Positions 56,208 through 64,000 of a DNA stretch of 64,000 bases are shown piece after piece. Origin of the DNA: Stenotrophomonas sp. ZAC14D1_NAIMI4_1 (GTDB lineage: Bacteria > Pseudomonadota > Gammaproteobacteria > Xanthomonadales > Xanthomonadaceae); the NCBI RefSeq assembly GCF_003086775.1, contig NZ_CP026001.1:3748125-3812124 (forward strand). Reading direction: 5' to 3'. Made by a program: the position numbers and the translations under genes. The first letter of the stretch is position 1. Each line of letters begins with the position of its first letter. The notes under the pieces were generated by a model that saw only the letters and a program-made list of their open reading frames with translations, did not search any database and was not told the DNA's origin.

Positions 56208-57506
56208 TCAGTCGCGCGGTGGCGGCAGGTGCGGGGCGACCAGCGCCAGCGTGCGCTGCAGGGCGCCACGCCCGTTGCTCACCAGGGTGCAGCCGGCCCG
56301 CGCCATGTCCTCGCGGGCCTGCGCATCATCAAGCAGGTGCTGCAGCAGGTCGCCCACCGCCTGCACGTCCTCGCCGATCAGCAGCGCCCCGGCCTCGCGC
56401 ATGCGCCGGGAAATCTCGGCGAAGTTGTGCAGGTGCGGGCCGGTGACCGCCGCCGTGCCCATCGCCGCCGGTTCCAGCAGGTTGTGCCCGCCGATGGCCT
56501 GCAGGCTGCCGCCGACGAAGGCGACCTGCGCGCAGCCGTAGAACGGCATCAGTTCGCCCAGCGTGTCGATGACGAACACCTCGGTGCTGGCCCCCGGCCA
56601 CTGCTGTGCACGGCGCGTGGCCACGCTCCAGCCCTGCTCGCGGGCCAGCGCTTCCACTTTCGGGAAGCGCTCGGGATGGCGCGGCGCCCACAGCAGCAGC
56701 AGGTCCGGATGGCGCTCGCGCAGGCGCCGGTGCAGGTCGATCACCGCCTGCTCTTCGCCATCGTGGGTGCTGGCCGCGATCCACACCGGCCGCGTGGCCG
56801 GCACCTTCGCGTGGAACTGGGCCACGAACGGCCGCACGTCCGGCGTGGTGATGTCGAACTTCAGGTTGCCCAGCGCCTGCACCTGCTCCGGCGCTGCGCC
56901 CAGCTGCACGAAGCGCGCGGCATCGTCGTCGGACTGCGCGGCCACGCAGGTGACCGTGCGCAGCGCGCGGCGGATGAGTGCGGCCAGCACCCGGTAGCCA
57001 CGCAGCGAGCGGGCCGACAGGCGGGCGTTGAGGATGTAGACCGGGATGCGGCGGTCACGGCAACCGAACAGCATGTTCGGCCACAGTTCGGTTTCCAGGA
57101 TCAGGGCCAGGCTGGGCTGGAAGTGGCCGAGGAAGCGGTTGACGCTGCCCGGTACGTCGTACGGCAGGTAGACGTGGTCCAGCGCGTCGCCCCACAGCGC
57201 GCGCACCCGCTCTGAACCGGTCGGGGTGATGGTGGTGATGACCCAGCGGATGTCCGGGCGCTGCTCGCGCAGGGCGTTGACCAGCGGCGCGGCGGCGTTG
57301 ACCTCGCCCACCGAGACCGCGTGCAGCCAGACCCGCGGCTGGCCGGTCGGCTGCGGGTAGGACGCATAGCGTTCATCCCAGCGCCGGAAGTATTCACGGA
57401 CCCGGAAGCCGCGCCACACCAGGTGGTACACGGTGATCGGCAGCAGGATGTAGAGCACGGCCGAATACAGGCCGCGCAGGATCCATTCGACAGGGTCTTT
57501 ACGCAT
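56208..57506 (-). CDS. waaA: 3-deoxy-D-manno-octulosonic acid transferase
   Basis: Adds Kdo to lipid A at the inner membrane (GT30 family). The 432-residue protein has an N-terminal anchor (LYSAVLYILLPITVYHLVW). The donor-fold motifs include RVWLHAVSVGEVNAAAPLVN, ILETELWPNMLFGCRDRRIP, YILNARLSARSLRGYR, FVGGSLQAIGGHNLLEPAAM and the final GTAAVTGPHLHNF. The ATG at 57506 gives the usual N-terminus; an open frame continues far upstream but overlaps the divergent acyltransferase gene. It is divergent from the lpxL-like gene with 60 bp between, a lipid A/core pairing. Confidence 0.95.
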   Translation of the reverse strand: MRKDPVEWILRGLYSAVLYILLPITVYHLVWRGFRVREYFRRWDERYASYPQPTGQPRVWLHAVSVGEVNAAAPLVNALREQRPDIRWVITTITPTGSERVRALWGDALDHVYLPYDVPGSVNRFLGHFQPSLALILETELWPNMLFGCRDRRIPVYILNARLSARSLRGYRVLAALIRRALRTVTCVAAQSDDDAARFVQLGAAPEQVQALGNLKFDITTPDVRPFVAQFHAKVPATRPVWIAASTHDGEEQAVIDLHRRLRERHPDLLLLWAPRHPERFPKVEALAREQGWSVATRRAQQWPGASTEVFVIDTLGELMPFYGCAQVAFVGGSLQAIGGHNLLEPAAMGTAAVTGPHLHNFAEISRRMREAGALLIGEDVQAVGDLLQHLLDDAQAREDMARAGCTLVSNGRGALQRTLALVAPHLPPPRD

Positions 57507-57566
57507 GCAGCAAGGATACGGGAGCCCCCCGGGAAAGACACGCGGCGGGGTTGGTAGAATGGCGGC

Positions 57567-58484
57567 ATGTCCGATGCCTCTACCGCCGTCCGCCCGTCCC
57601 TGGCCGATCCCCGCAACTGGCCGATGTTCGCGGCCATGTTCGCCGCGTTCGGCATCGCCCGGCTGCCCTGGATGCTGCAGCGCGCGCTCGGCCGAGGCGT
57701 CGGCTGGATCACCTGGCGCACGCTTGGCAGCCGCCGCCGTGCCGCCGAGGTCAACCTCAAGCTGTGCTTCCCCGAGAAGGACGAGGCCTGGCGCAACCGC
57801 CTGGTGCGGGACAGCTTCGACGCCCTCGGCGTGGGCATCTTCGAATGCGCGCGTTCGTGGTGGGGCAGCATCGACAGCATCCGCCCGCAGGTGCAGATCG
57901 AAGGGCTGGAACACCTCAAGCAGATGCAGGCCGAAGGCCGCGGCGTGCTGCTGGTATCGGGCCACTTCATGACCCTGGAGATGTGCGGCCGCCTGCTGTG
58001 TGACCACGTCGACCTGTCGGGCATGTACCGCAAGCACAAGAACCCGGTGTACGAGTGGGCGGTGAAGTTCGGCCGGCTGCGCTATGCCAAGGCGATGTAC
58101 GCCAACGAGGATATCCGTGCCACCGTGCGCCACCTGAAGAAGGGCGGATTCCTGTGGTACGCACCGGACCAGGACATGCGCGGCAAGGACACCGTGTTCG
58201 TGCCGTTCTTCGGCCATACCGCTGCCACCATCACCGCCACCCATCAGCTGGCGCGGATGACCGGCTGCGCGGTGATCCCCTACTTCCACCGCCGCGAGGG
58301 CGGGAAGTACTTCCTGAAGATCGGCGCGCCGCTGGAGAACTTCCCCAGCGAGGACGTGGAAGCCGATACCACGCGGGTCAACCAGGCCATCGAGCAGATG
58401 GTGCGCGAGGCCCCGGACCAGTACCTGTGGATCCACCGGCGCTTCAAGCGCCAGCCGGGCGGCCGCAGCGATTTCTACAAGTAG
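57567..58484 (+). CDS. lpxL: Lipid A acyltransferase, LpxL/HtrB family
   Basis: Transfers a secondary acyl chain to Kdo-lipid A. The 305-residue inner-membrane protein has an N-terminal hydrophobic stretch (MFAAMFAAFGIARLPWML) and the catalytic HX4E motif in SGHFMTLEMCGR (near 132). YAPDQDMRGKDTVFVPFFGH and PDQYLWIHRRFKRQP are typical. Divergent from waaA. Whether it is LpxL or LpxM/LpxP type is not decidable here. Its last codon AAG is followed by TAG from the first SMAG copy of array 2. Confidence 0.9.
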   Translation: MSDASTAVRPSLADPRNWPMFAAMFAAFGIARLPWMLQRALGRGVGWITWRTLGSRRRAAEVNLKLCFPEKDEAWRNRLVRDSFDALGVGIFECARSWWGSIDSIRPQVQIEGLEHLKQMQAEGRGVLLVSGHFMTLEMCGRLLCDHVDLSGMYRKHKNPVYEWAVKFGRLRYAKAMYANEDIRATVRHLKKGGFLWYAPDQDMRGKDTVFVPFFGHTAATITATHQLARMTGCAVIPYFHRREGGKYFLKIGAPLENFPSEDVEADTTRVNQAIEQMVREAPDQYLWIHRRFKRQPGGRSDFYK

Positions 58485-58929
58485 ATCCACGCCATGCGTG
58501 GATGATGTCCAGCCGCGCACGTCACCGCGCCGTCCACGCATGGCGTGGATCTACAACAATCCCGCGCGGACCGGGGATGTCCAGCCGCACCCGTCACTGC
58601 GCCATCCACGCATGGCGTGGATCTACAACACTTCCGCGCAGGCCGGGTTGGCCAGGATGTACGTCGCCCAGTAGATCCACGCCATGCGTGGATGATGTCC
58701 GGCCGCGCCCGTCACCGCGCCATCCACGCATGGCGTGGATCTACAACACTCCCGCGCGGGCCGGGTTGGCCAGGATGTACGTCGCCCAGTAGATCCACGC
58801 CATGCGTGGATGATGTCCGGCCGCGCCCGTCACCACGCCATCCACGCATGGCGTGGATCTACAACAATCCCGCGCGGGCCGGGTTGGCCAGGATGTACGT
58901 CGCCCAGTAGATCCACGCCATGCGTGGAT
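58481..58929. repeat. SMAG array 2: 118-bp composite unit with RAYT gene fragments
   Basis: Forward SMAGs at 58481, 58671, 58789 and 58907; reversed SMAGs at 58532, 58604, 58722 and 58840. Forward and reversed copies are 51 bp apart, with period 118. After reversed copies lie 44-bp segments (58627-58670, 58745-58788, 58863-58906; a truncated one at 58555-58576). On the minus strand these read WATYILANPARAGVL-stop or close variants, matching the RAYT C-terminal motif. The TAG stop of each is the GTAG head of a SMAG. Confidence 0.92.
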
Positions 58930-58952
58930 GATGTCCAGCCGACGCCACCGTT

Positions 58953-59402
58953 TCACAACGGCCACCGGCACCACGCATAGGGGTACTCCCCCAACTCGCA
59001 CGCCAACCCGGCACGCACCGGATTGGCCATGATGTACATCGCCTTCTCGTGCAATGACTCGTCGGTGCGTACCGCGTGGTCGTGGTACCCGTGCTGCCAG
59101 AGTGCGCCGCGCCGACCCAGCTGCTGGTTCAGCAGACGGCTGCTGCGGGATTTGAGCAGCGACATGCATTCGGCCAGGGTGCCCGTCTGCAGCTCCATCA
59201 ACCAGTGCAGGTGGTCGGGCATCACCACCCAGGCAAGGCTGTGGCTCACACCGGCGCGTTCCACGAAGCGCAGGGCGTCGACCAGCACCGCGACGTTGTC
59301 TGCATCGGCGAAGAACGGTTCACGGCCAATGGTGGTCGTGGTCAATGAGTACACGATGCCGGTGCTGGAGTGGCGACCGTAGCGGAGTTTTGGGCTGGCC
59401 AT
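58953..59402 (-). CDS. REP-associated tyrosine transposase (RAYT)
   Basis: A 149-residue single-domain Y1/HUH nuclease of the TnpA_REP family, thought to cut single-stranded palindromic repeats and so mobilise them. It starts MASPKLRYGRHSSTGIVYSL; the metal-binding HUH motif is VVMPDHLHWLMEL (near 61-64). The catalytic Tyr is in EKAMYIMANPVRAGLACELG (near 122). All key residues are present, so it may be active. SMAG elements flank it closely: 23 bp from the stop (58907-58929) and 72 bp upstream of the start (59474-59496). The GTAG heads of SMAG are the expected recognition feature; specificity is inferred. A longer start at 59483 would run through a SMAG and is rejected. Confidence 0.93.
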   Translation of the reverse strand: MASPKLRYGRHSSTGIVYSLTTTTIGREPFFADADNVAVLVDALRFVERAGVSHSLAWVVMPDHLHWLMELQTGTLAECMSLLKSRSSRLLNQQLGRRGALWQHGYHDHAVRTDESLHEKAMYIMANPVRAGLACELGEYPYAWCRWPL

Positions 59403-59473
59403 GGCGCCAGCGTGCGGTATGCACGCGAGCGTCGGTATTGGGAGGTTGCCCGTATTGGTGTCGGGAAAGCTCC

Positions 59474-59496
59474 ATCCACGCATGGCGTGGATCTAC
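59474..59496 (-). repeat. SMAG element upstream of the RAYT gene
   Basis: Reversed GTAGATCCACGCC-type copy with intact CTAC end. With the forward copy at 58907 it brackets the transposase gene, GTAG heads pointing outward from the gene. Confidence 0.93.
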
Positions 59497-59511
59497 TGCA
59501 ACGCCCGCGGA

Positions 59512-59726
59512 AGATCCACGCCACGCGCGGATAAATCCAGTAGATCCACGCCATGCGTGGATGCCCATCCGACAATCGCAGTAGATCCACGCCATGCGTG
59601 GATGCCCATCCGACAATCGCAGTAGATCCACGCCATGCGTGGATGCCCATCCGGCAATCGCGGTAGATCCACGCCATGCGTGGATGCCCATCCGGCAATC
59701 GCAGTAGATCCACGCCATGCGTGGAT
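59512..59726 (+). repeat. SMAG tandem array 3: five copies, 41-bp period
   Basis: Forward copies start at 59540, 59581, 59622, 59663 and 59704, each 23 bp plus an 18-bp linker (GCCCATCCGACAATCGCA or one-base variants). A degraded copy (GAAGATCCACGCCACGCGCG) precedes at 59512. The array ends 6 bp before the stop of the O-antigen-ligase-like gene. Confidence 0.95.
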
Positions 59727-59732
59727 GCGCGA

Positions 59733-61064
59733 TCACGCGGCCTTTGGTACGTCGTCCGGTTCGCGGGCCAGCAGGGTACCGACGAACAACGCGGCCAGCA
59801 GCACCGTCACCCCGCCCCAGAACGCGGAATAGAACGCCAGGTGCGTGTTGAGCGGGAATACGGTGGCGGCCAGCGCCAGCATCGCCGGGCGTGCGCGCTC
59901 GCGTGCCGCCGGCGGTGCGAAGCGCCAGGCACGCCAGGCCTGGGCGACGGCAGCCAGCCACAGCAGCAGGCCGAGCACGCCGGTTTCGGCGAGGATTTCC
60001 AGCACGATCTGGTGCGCGTGCAGCGCCGGTTCGGCACCCCATACCGCCGGCCCCTGCTCGTCCACGCACTGCGGGTAGGCATCGCGGAAGCCGCGTGCGC
60101 CGACGCCGTTGATGGGGTGACCGGCAATCATGCAGCCGGCCGCGCTCCAGATGCGGGCGCGCCCGGACAACGCCTGGTCGACGCCATCGGTGCCGCCATC
60201 CCAGGCCATCGCGGTACGCGTCACGCGCTCGCGCAGCTGCGGCACGCTGGCGGTCAGCGCCGCCGACGCCAGCAGGCCGGCCAGCGCCAGCAGGCCCAGC
60301 CGCTTCCAGCCGAGCTGGCGCACGCCGCTGTAGGCGACGATGACGGCGAAGGTGATCCAGGACGCGCGCGAACCCGCCAGCAGCAGCACGATGGCCAGCG
60401 CCGCGCCGGCCAGCAGCCAGCCCGGCGTACCGAAGCGGCGCGCGGCCGGCAGCAGCAGGAACGGCGAGAGGCTGGCCAGGACCTGGCCGAACTTGAGGTT
60501 GCACGGCCCCAGCGGACCGCTGAGGCGGTCGGCCAGCGCCATCTCCTCGGCCGGGCACAGCGCATGGCCGCTGACCGCCAGCTTGAGCTGCTGCAGCGAC
60601 CAGAACCATGGGCTGGTGCCCGCCACCGCCTGTACCAGCGCATCCAGCGTCCACAGCGCGGTGATCAGCGCCAGGCCACCGAAGATCAGGCGCCGCCGCT
60701 GCGGCGTGGCCACGGCGATCGCCACCAGCCACATGAAAGGCAGGTAGCGCAGGCCGGCGGCGGCCTTGGTCCACGAGGCGGCGGGGTCGATCGCATCGAA
60801 CGCCGAGAATGCCTGCGGCAGCCAGTAGCCGAGGAACAGGATCGAGGTCAGTGCCCATGCGGCGGGCGTCAGCAGGTGCGGCCGGCGCTGCAGGCGGCGC
60901 ATGACCATGCGCACCGCGGCGTATACCGCGCCGAGGCCGAGCACGGTCTCGGCGATGCCCGGCAACGGCCACAGGGCCACATAGGCCAGCACCCACCACG
61001 GCGCCCAGCGCCCGGCGCGCGCGTCACCCGCGATGGGAGCGGCGTCAGCCTGCAAGGTCGGCAT
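59733..61064 (-). CDS. O-antigen ligase/polymerase-like membrane protein
   Basis: A 443-residue inner-membrane protein with about ten to twelve helices, a Wzy_C/RfaL-type fold. The characteristic large periplasmic loop carries INGVGARGFRDAYPQCVDEQ and EPALHAHQIVLEILAETGVL, including the conserved R-x-x-x-x and H-N/H-x-x-x-E-x-x-E-G pattern. It should polymerise or ligate O-antigen or a related glycan. The ATG at 61064 overlaps the preceding glycosyltransferase gene by 20 bp, so the two are coupled. LPS genes waaA and lpxL lie 2-4 kb away. Confidence 0.85.
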   Translation of the reverse strand: MPTLQADAAPIAGDARAGRWAPWWVLAYVALWPLPGIAETVLGLGAVYAAVRMVMRRLQRRPHLLTPAAWALTSILFLGYWLPQAFSAFDAIDPAASWTKAAAGLRYLPFMWLVAIAVATPQRRRLIFGGLALITALWTLDALVQAVAGTSPWFWSLQQLKLAVSGHALCPAEEMALADRLSGPLGPCNLKFGQVLASLSPFLLLPAARRFGTPGWLLAGAALAIVLLLAGSRASWITFAVIVAYSGVRQLGWKRLGLLALAGLLASAALTASVPQLRERVTRTAMAWDGGTDGVDQALSGRARIWSAAGCMIAGHPINGVGARGFRDAYPQCVDEQGPAVWGAEPALHAHQIVLEILAETGVLGLLLWLAAVAQAWRAWRFAPPAARERARPAMLALAATVFPLNTHLAFYSAFWGGVTVLLAALFVGTLLAREPDDVPKAA

Positions 61065-62160
61065 AGAGACGGAGGGTGTCGCGCTGCATGGCCTGCAGGG
61101 TAAACGGGATACGGCCCGGCAAGGACGGCGGCTGTGCCAGCAGGGCCAGCGCACGTTCACCCAGCGCCCGGGCATCGCCCAGCGGCACCGCGCCGGCCGG
61201 CTGCAGCTGCTGCAGCAGTTCGCCCACGCCGCCATGGTCCCAGCCCAGCACCGGGCGTCCGACCGACAGCGCCTCGACCACGGTACGGCCGAAGGCTTCG
61301 GGCTTGTCCGACAGCTGCAGCACCAGATCGCTGGCGGCGTAGGCCTGGGCGATCCGCGCGGTCGGGGGCGTGATCTGCACTGCCTCGGCCACGCCCAGCG
61401 CGGCCGCCTGGCGGCGCAGCTCGGCTACGTAGGCTTCGCGCCCGGGCTCATCGGTGCCCAGCATCCACAGCTGCGCCGGTACGCCGGCAGCGCGCACGCC
61501 GGCCAGCAGCTGCAGGGCATGCGCATGGCCTTTCAGGCGGGTGCCGCGGCCCGGCAGCAGCAGCAGCGGGCCGTCGACCTGGGCCAGCCAGGGGTACTCG
61601 GCAGCCAGCGCCAGCCGCGGCCGGCGGTCGGCACGGGCCACGCGCGGGAACTGGCTGGCATCGACGCCGCGCGGAATGACCTGCAGGGCCTGTTCCGGCA
61701 CCGTCGGATAATGCTGGCGCACGTAGTCGCGCACTGTGCTGGACACGCAGATGACGCGCTCGCCGCTGGTCATGACCGCGCTGTAGCGGCTGGGCGAATT
61801 CAACCCATGCACGGTGGTCACCCAGTGCGGGCGCTGCGCGGCGGGCATCGCCCGGATCGCGTACAGGCCCAGCCACGCCGGCAGGCGCGAACGCGCATGC
61901 ACGATGTCTGCGCCGACCTCGGCGAACAACCGCCGCAGGGTGGGCAGGTGGCGCAGGGTCAGCAGCGATTTGCGGCCGATATCAAGGGTGAGGTGCTCGG
62001 CCCCGCTGTCCAGCAGCGGCTGCACCAGGCGGCCACCGGCGGACACCACCAGCGCGCGATGGCCGGCGGCGGCCAGGGCCGCAGCGATTTCCAGGGTCGA
62101 GCGCTCGACGCCACCGGAGTGCAGCGCCGGCAGCAACTGCACCACGGTCAGTCGGCGCAT
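61045..62160 (-). CDS. Glycosyltransferase, GT4 family
   Basis: A 371-residue GT-B enzyme. The N-terminal motif is LPALHSGGVERSTLEIAAAL, with the acceptor-side segment DIVHARSRLPAWLGLYAIR. The donor-side LLPGRGTRLKGHAHALQLLA and EAFGRTVVEALSVGRPVLGW carry the paired-Glu motif. It probably adds a hexose in lipopolysaccharide core or a surface glycan, since it is coupled to an O-antigen-ligase-like gene. Start is the ATG at 62160, 12 bp after the zinc-finger gene's stop. Confidence 0.9.
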   Translation of the reverse strand: MRRLTVVQLLPALHSGGVERSTLEIAAALAAAGHRALVVSAGGRLVQPLLDSGAEHLTLDIGRKSLLTLRHLPTLRRLFAEVGADIVHARSRLPAWLGLYAIRAMPAAQRPHWVTTVHGLNSPSRYSAVMTSGERVICVSSTVRDYVRQHYPTVPEQALQVIPRGVDASQFPRVARADRRPRLALAAEYPWLAQVDGPLLLLPGRGTRLKGHAHALQLLAGVRAAGVPAQLWMLGTDEPGREAYVAELRRQAAALGVAEAVQITPPTARIAQAYAASDLVLQLSDKPEAFGRTVVEALSVGRPVLGWDHGGVGELLQQLQPAGAVPLGDARALGERALALLAQPPSLPGRIPFTLQAMQRDTLRLYADLAG

Positions 62161-62172
62161 CAACGGGCCTGC

Positions 62173-62370
62173 TTAGTCGGCCAGCACGAAGGTGGAACCG
62201 CAGTACGGGCACTGCGCTTCGCCATTGGGCTCGTCTTCGATCGGCAGGTACACGCGCGGATGCGAGTTCCACAGCGCCATTTCCGGGGTCGGGCAGCTCA
62301 GCGGCAGGTCGCTGCGGTGCACGGTGTAGCGCTTTTCGGCGTTGGCGGGCGCGGTGGCGGTATGGCTCAT
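62173..62370 (-). CDS. Small zinc-finger (zf-CHCC) protein
   Basis: A 65-residue protein with a C-x(n)-H-x(n)-C-x2-C zinc site (LPLSCPTPEMALWNSHPRVY, then EAQCPYCGSTF). This is the zf-CHCC family related to the NDUFS6 accessory subunit of complex I; many Gammaproteobacteria carry it as a stand-alone protein of unknown role. The ATG at 62370 is chosen over an upstream extension of low-complexity sequence. It leads the glycosyltransferase and ligase genes in one run. Confidence 0.85.
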   Translation of the reverse strand: MSHTATAPANAEKRYTVHRSDLPLSCPTPEMALWNSHPRVYLPIEDEPNGEAQCPYCGSTFVLAD

Positions 62371-62512
62371 GGCGGGTGTCGATGAACGGATTGCGAGGCC
62401 TGCGATTCTAGCACCTTGGGGCGGCACCCCGGCCGCCCCCTGCCCTTTGCCCCCGCCGCAGGCGCCTGCCGGGGCCAGCCGCTGGCCGGCCCCGGGGTCC
62501 AGGCGCACCGGC

Positions 62513-64000
62513 TTACTGGAAGTCCAGCGACAGTTCCAGGAAAGCCGAACGGCCGAAGGCGTTGTAGATGCCCTGGTCGTAGTACGGCCAGTTGCCGTTG
62601 CTGCGGTCGATCGGCGGCATCTCGTCGGTCAGGTTGTTGACCGTCAGCAGCAGGCTGGCCAGATCGTTGATGCGGTAACCGACGGTGGCGTTCCAGGTGG
62701 TCCACGGGCCGATGTTGCGCTGCTCGCCGCGGCTGTCCCAGGAGGGCGCATTGCGTATGCCGAAGGCGCTGGCGGTGAACGGCCCGCGCTTCCAGTTCAC
62801 CCCCAGCGTGGCGCGGTATTGCAGTTCGTTGGAATTGGCGCAGCACAACTGGTCGTAGACCGGGTCGCCTTCCTTGTCCTGGGTGGTGTGCTTGAGCGGC
62901 CGGTAGTAGCCGGCATTGACCGCGAAATCACCCACCGACTGCGTGTTCCAGCGATAGTCCAGCGCCGCCTGCACGCCGTTCTGGCGCTGGCTGGCGATGT
63001 TGATCGGATAGGAGAACACCTTGTCCACGCCGTTCGGATTGAGCGGATCGGTGGCCGGCTTGCGCTGCACCTGGCCCAGCACCTGCTGGCAGGTGGGCGA
63101 CGTGATGTCGAACTGGGTCTGCCCGTTTTCCGAGACCCCCAGCCGGCAGTTGGCCTCGGTGTCGAGGATGCTGTCGGTACCGAGGATGCGCACTTCGTTC
63201 TCGATGACCACCGAGTTGTAGTCCACCGACATCGTCAGGGCGTTGTCCAGCGTCGACCACACCACGCCATAGGTGAAGGTGCGCGCGGTGATGTCCTTCA
63301 GGTCGCGGTTGCCGGTGCTGGAGGAGAGCACCGACAGGCCCGACTGGTCGCACTCGTCGAAATTGTCGGAGGTGTAGCCGGCCTGCCGGCATTGGTAGAG
63401 ATCGGTGTTGGTGGTGTAGCCACTGCTTTCGCGCGAGAACAGGTAGAACATGTCCGGCGAGCGGAACGCGGTGGCGTAGCTGCCGCGCAGCAGCAGCGAT
63501 TCGATCGGCCGGTACTCCAGGCCCAGCTTCCAGGTGGCCTTGCCGTTGCCACCGCCGCCCTGCAGGGCGTACTTGTCGTAGCGGCCGGACAGGTTGGCGC
63601 TGAACGTATCGAAGATCGGCACCTGCAGTTCTGCACCCAGCGCGTACAGGTCACGCTGGCCCTGCGCCGACGTCCCGGCGGTCTGCCCGCGGAACAGCAC
63701 GCCCGCATTCGGATCGGCCGACTGGTTGAAGAACTTCTCGCGCTGGCCCTGCGCGATCAGCGCGAAGCCGACGTCGCCGGCCGGCAGGGTGAACAGCGAG
63801 CGATCGGTCAGCAGCGCCGTCACTGCCGTGCGCGAGGCGCTGGAAGCAGCACGGTTGAGGCCGCTGAAGCTGTCGTACTGGTCACGGGTGATCGGCTGGT
63901 ACAGGCGCGACAGGTCCGGCGCGTAGACCTCGTAGCCATCCTGCATGCCCAGCATCGGCCCCAGGTAGTAATCGTCCACGCCGTTCCTGGCGAGGAAGTC
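62513..64000 (-). CDS. TonB-dependent receptor, C-terminal part (cut by the window)
   Basis: About 496 residues of barrel sequence open to the right edge. It includes LLLRGSYATAFRSPDMFYLF (the FRAP-like box), DLKDITARTFTYGVVWSTL, and a C-terminus of the outer-membrane type (LELSLDFQ). The barrel (FTLPAGDVGFALIAQGQREK, LGLEYRPIESLLLRG) resembles the receptor at 19213-22080, so it is the same broad Xanthomonadaceae subfamily; the ligand is unknown. A GC-rich hairpin lies just past its stop (62469-62495). The start is outside the window. Confidence 0.9.
   Translation of the reverse strand, partial: DFLARNGVDDYYLGPMLGMQDGYEVYAPDLSRLYQPITRDQYDSFSGLNRAASSASRTAVTALLTDRSLFTLPAGDVGFALIAQGQREKFFNQSADPNAGVLFRGQTAGTSAQGQRDLYALGAELQVPIFDTFSANLSGRYDKYALQGGGGNGKATWKLGLEYRPIESLLLRGSYATAFRSPDMFYLFSRESSGYTTNTDLYQCRQAGYTSDNFDECDQSGLSVLSSSTGNRDLKDITARTFTYGVVWSTLDNALTMSVDYNSVVIENEVRILGTDSILDTEANCRLGVSENGQTQFDITSPTCQQVLGQVQRKPATDPLNPNGVDKVFSYPINIASQRQNGVQAALDYRWNTQSVGDFAVNAGYYRPLKHTTQDKEGDPVYDQLCCANSNELQYRATLGVNWKRGPFTASAFGIRNAPSWDSRGEQRNIGPWTTWNATVGYRINDLASLLLTVNNLTDEMPPIDRSNGNWPYYDQGIYNAFGRSAFLELSLDFQ

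Noticed and set aside
57507..58541. Upstream extension of the waaA frame to 58541
   Set aside because: It runs antisense through the lpxL-like gene and into a SMAG; the waaA family N-terminus begins at 57506.
59540..59726. CRISPR-like array with 41-bp period
   Set aside because: The 18-bp linkers are the same in all units; it is a tandem SMAG array.
62469..62495. Terminator after the right-edge receptor gene
   Set aside because: A GC-rich hairpin (CCGGGGCC/GGCCCCGG) is present, but no T run follows on the minus strand, so it is mentioned only with the gene.

Overview
The window is high-GC, gene-dense Gammaproteobacterial chromosome and reads as a member of the Stenotrophomonas maltophilia complex. 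Two independent marks support this. First, many short palindromic elements begin with GTAG (GTAGATCCACGCC... and sister sequences), matching the SMAG repeats of that species. Second, the five genes smeP, smeO, smeRo, pcm and tolC occur in the arrangement known for the SmeOP-TolC efflux locus. Proteins elsewhere are of Xanthomonadaceae type (PPi-dependent phosphofructokinase, many TonB-dependent receptors).

Layout. 1-8 kb: mpl (cut by the left edge), adk, pfp, small secreted proteins, and the proton-pumping pyrophosphatase hppA. With soluble ppa at 17.3 kb this is a cluster of pyrophosphate-handling genes. 8-16 kb: an iron/heme block on the minus strand (ECF sigma, FecR, a TonB-dependent receptor with a signalling domain, heme oxygenase, a DUF454 membrane protein, exbB, exbD, tonB). 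16-28.6 kb: two tandem six-cysteine secreted paralogs, ppa, an HDOD regulator, a large TonB-dependent receptor with an AraC regulator just upstream, a CadC-like sensor with a beta-propeller, an ion-channel-like protein with an altered pore motif, and thiC under a TPP riboswitch. 28.6-32.5 kb: a BCCT transporter, a gene-free island of palindromes, and a gamma-glutamyltransferase. 32.8-42.9 kb: a complete branched-chain amino acid operon, ilvC-ilvG-ilvM-ilvA-leuA-(methyltransferase)-leuC-leuD-leuB. It is preceded by a leader peptide rich in Ile/Leu/Val codons and an attenuator whose alternative pairings can be read in the DNA. 42.9-47 kb: gdhA, then a lower-GC island of small orphan genes bracketed by near-identical composite repeats. 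47-54.3 kb: smeP-smeO diverging from smeRo-pcm-tolC. 54.3-59.7 kb: three tandem arrays of SMAG elements around a permease, waaA, an LpxL-type acyltransferase and a REP-associated tyrosine transposase (RAYT). 59.7-64 kb: an O-antigen-ligase-like protein, a glycosyltransferase, a small zinc-finger protein and a receptor cut by the right edge.

The most notable signal is the relation between SMAG elements and genes. Six genes (the DUF488 gene, hppA, fecR, thiC, smeP and the lpxL-like gene) take their TAG stop codon from the GTAG head of a SMAG element. Next to the RAYT gene a 118-bp unit is tandemly repeated. Each unit carries SMAG copies in both orientations plus a fragment coding for the conserved RAYT C-terminal motif (YILANPARAG), itself closed by a SMAG TAG. 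The other leading observations are the ilv attenuator, a methyltransferase inside the leu genes, and a second dispersed hairpin family built on GTCGGATCC/GTCAGAGCC arms.
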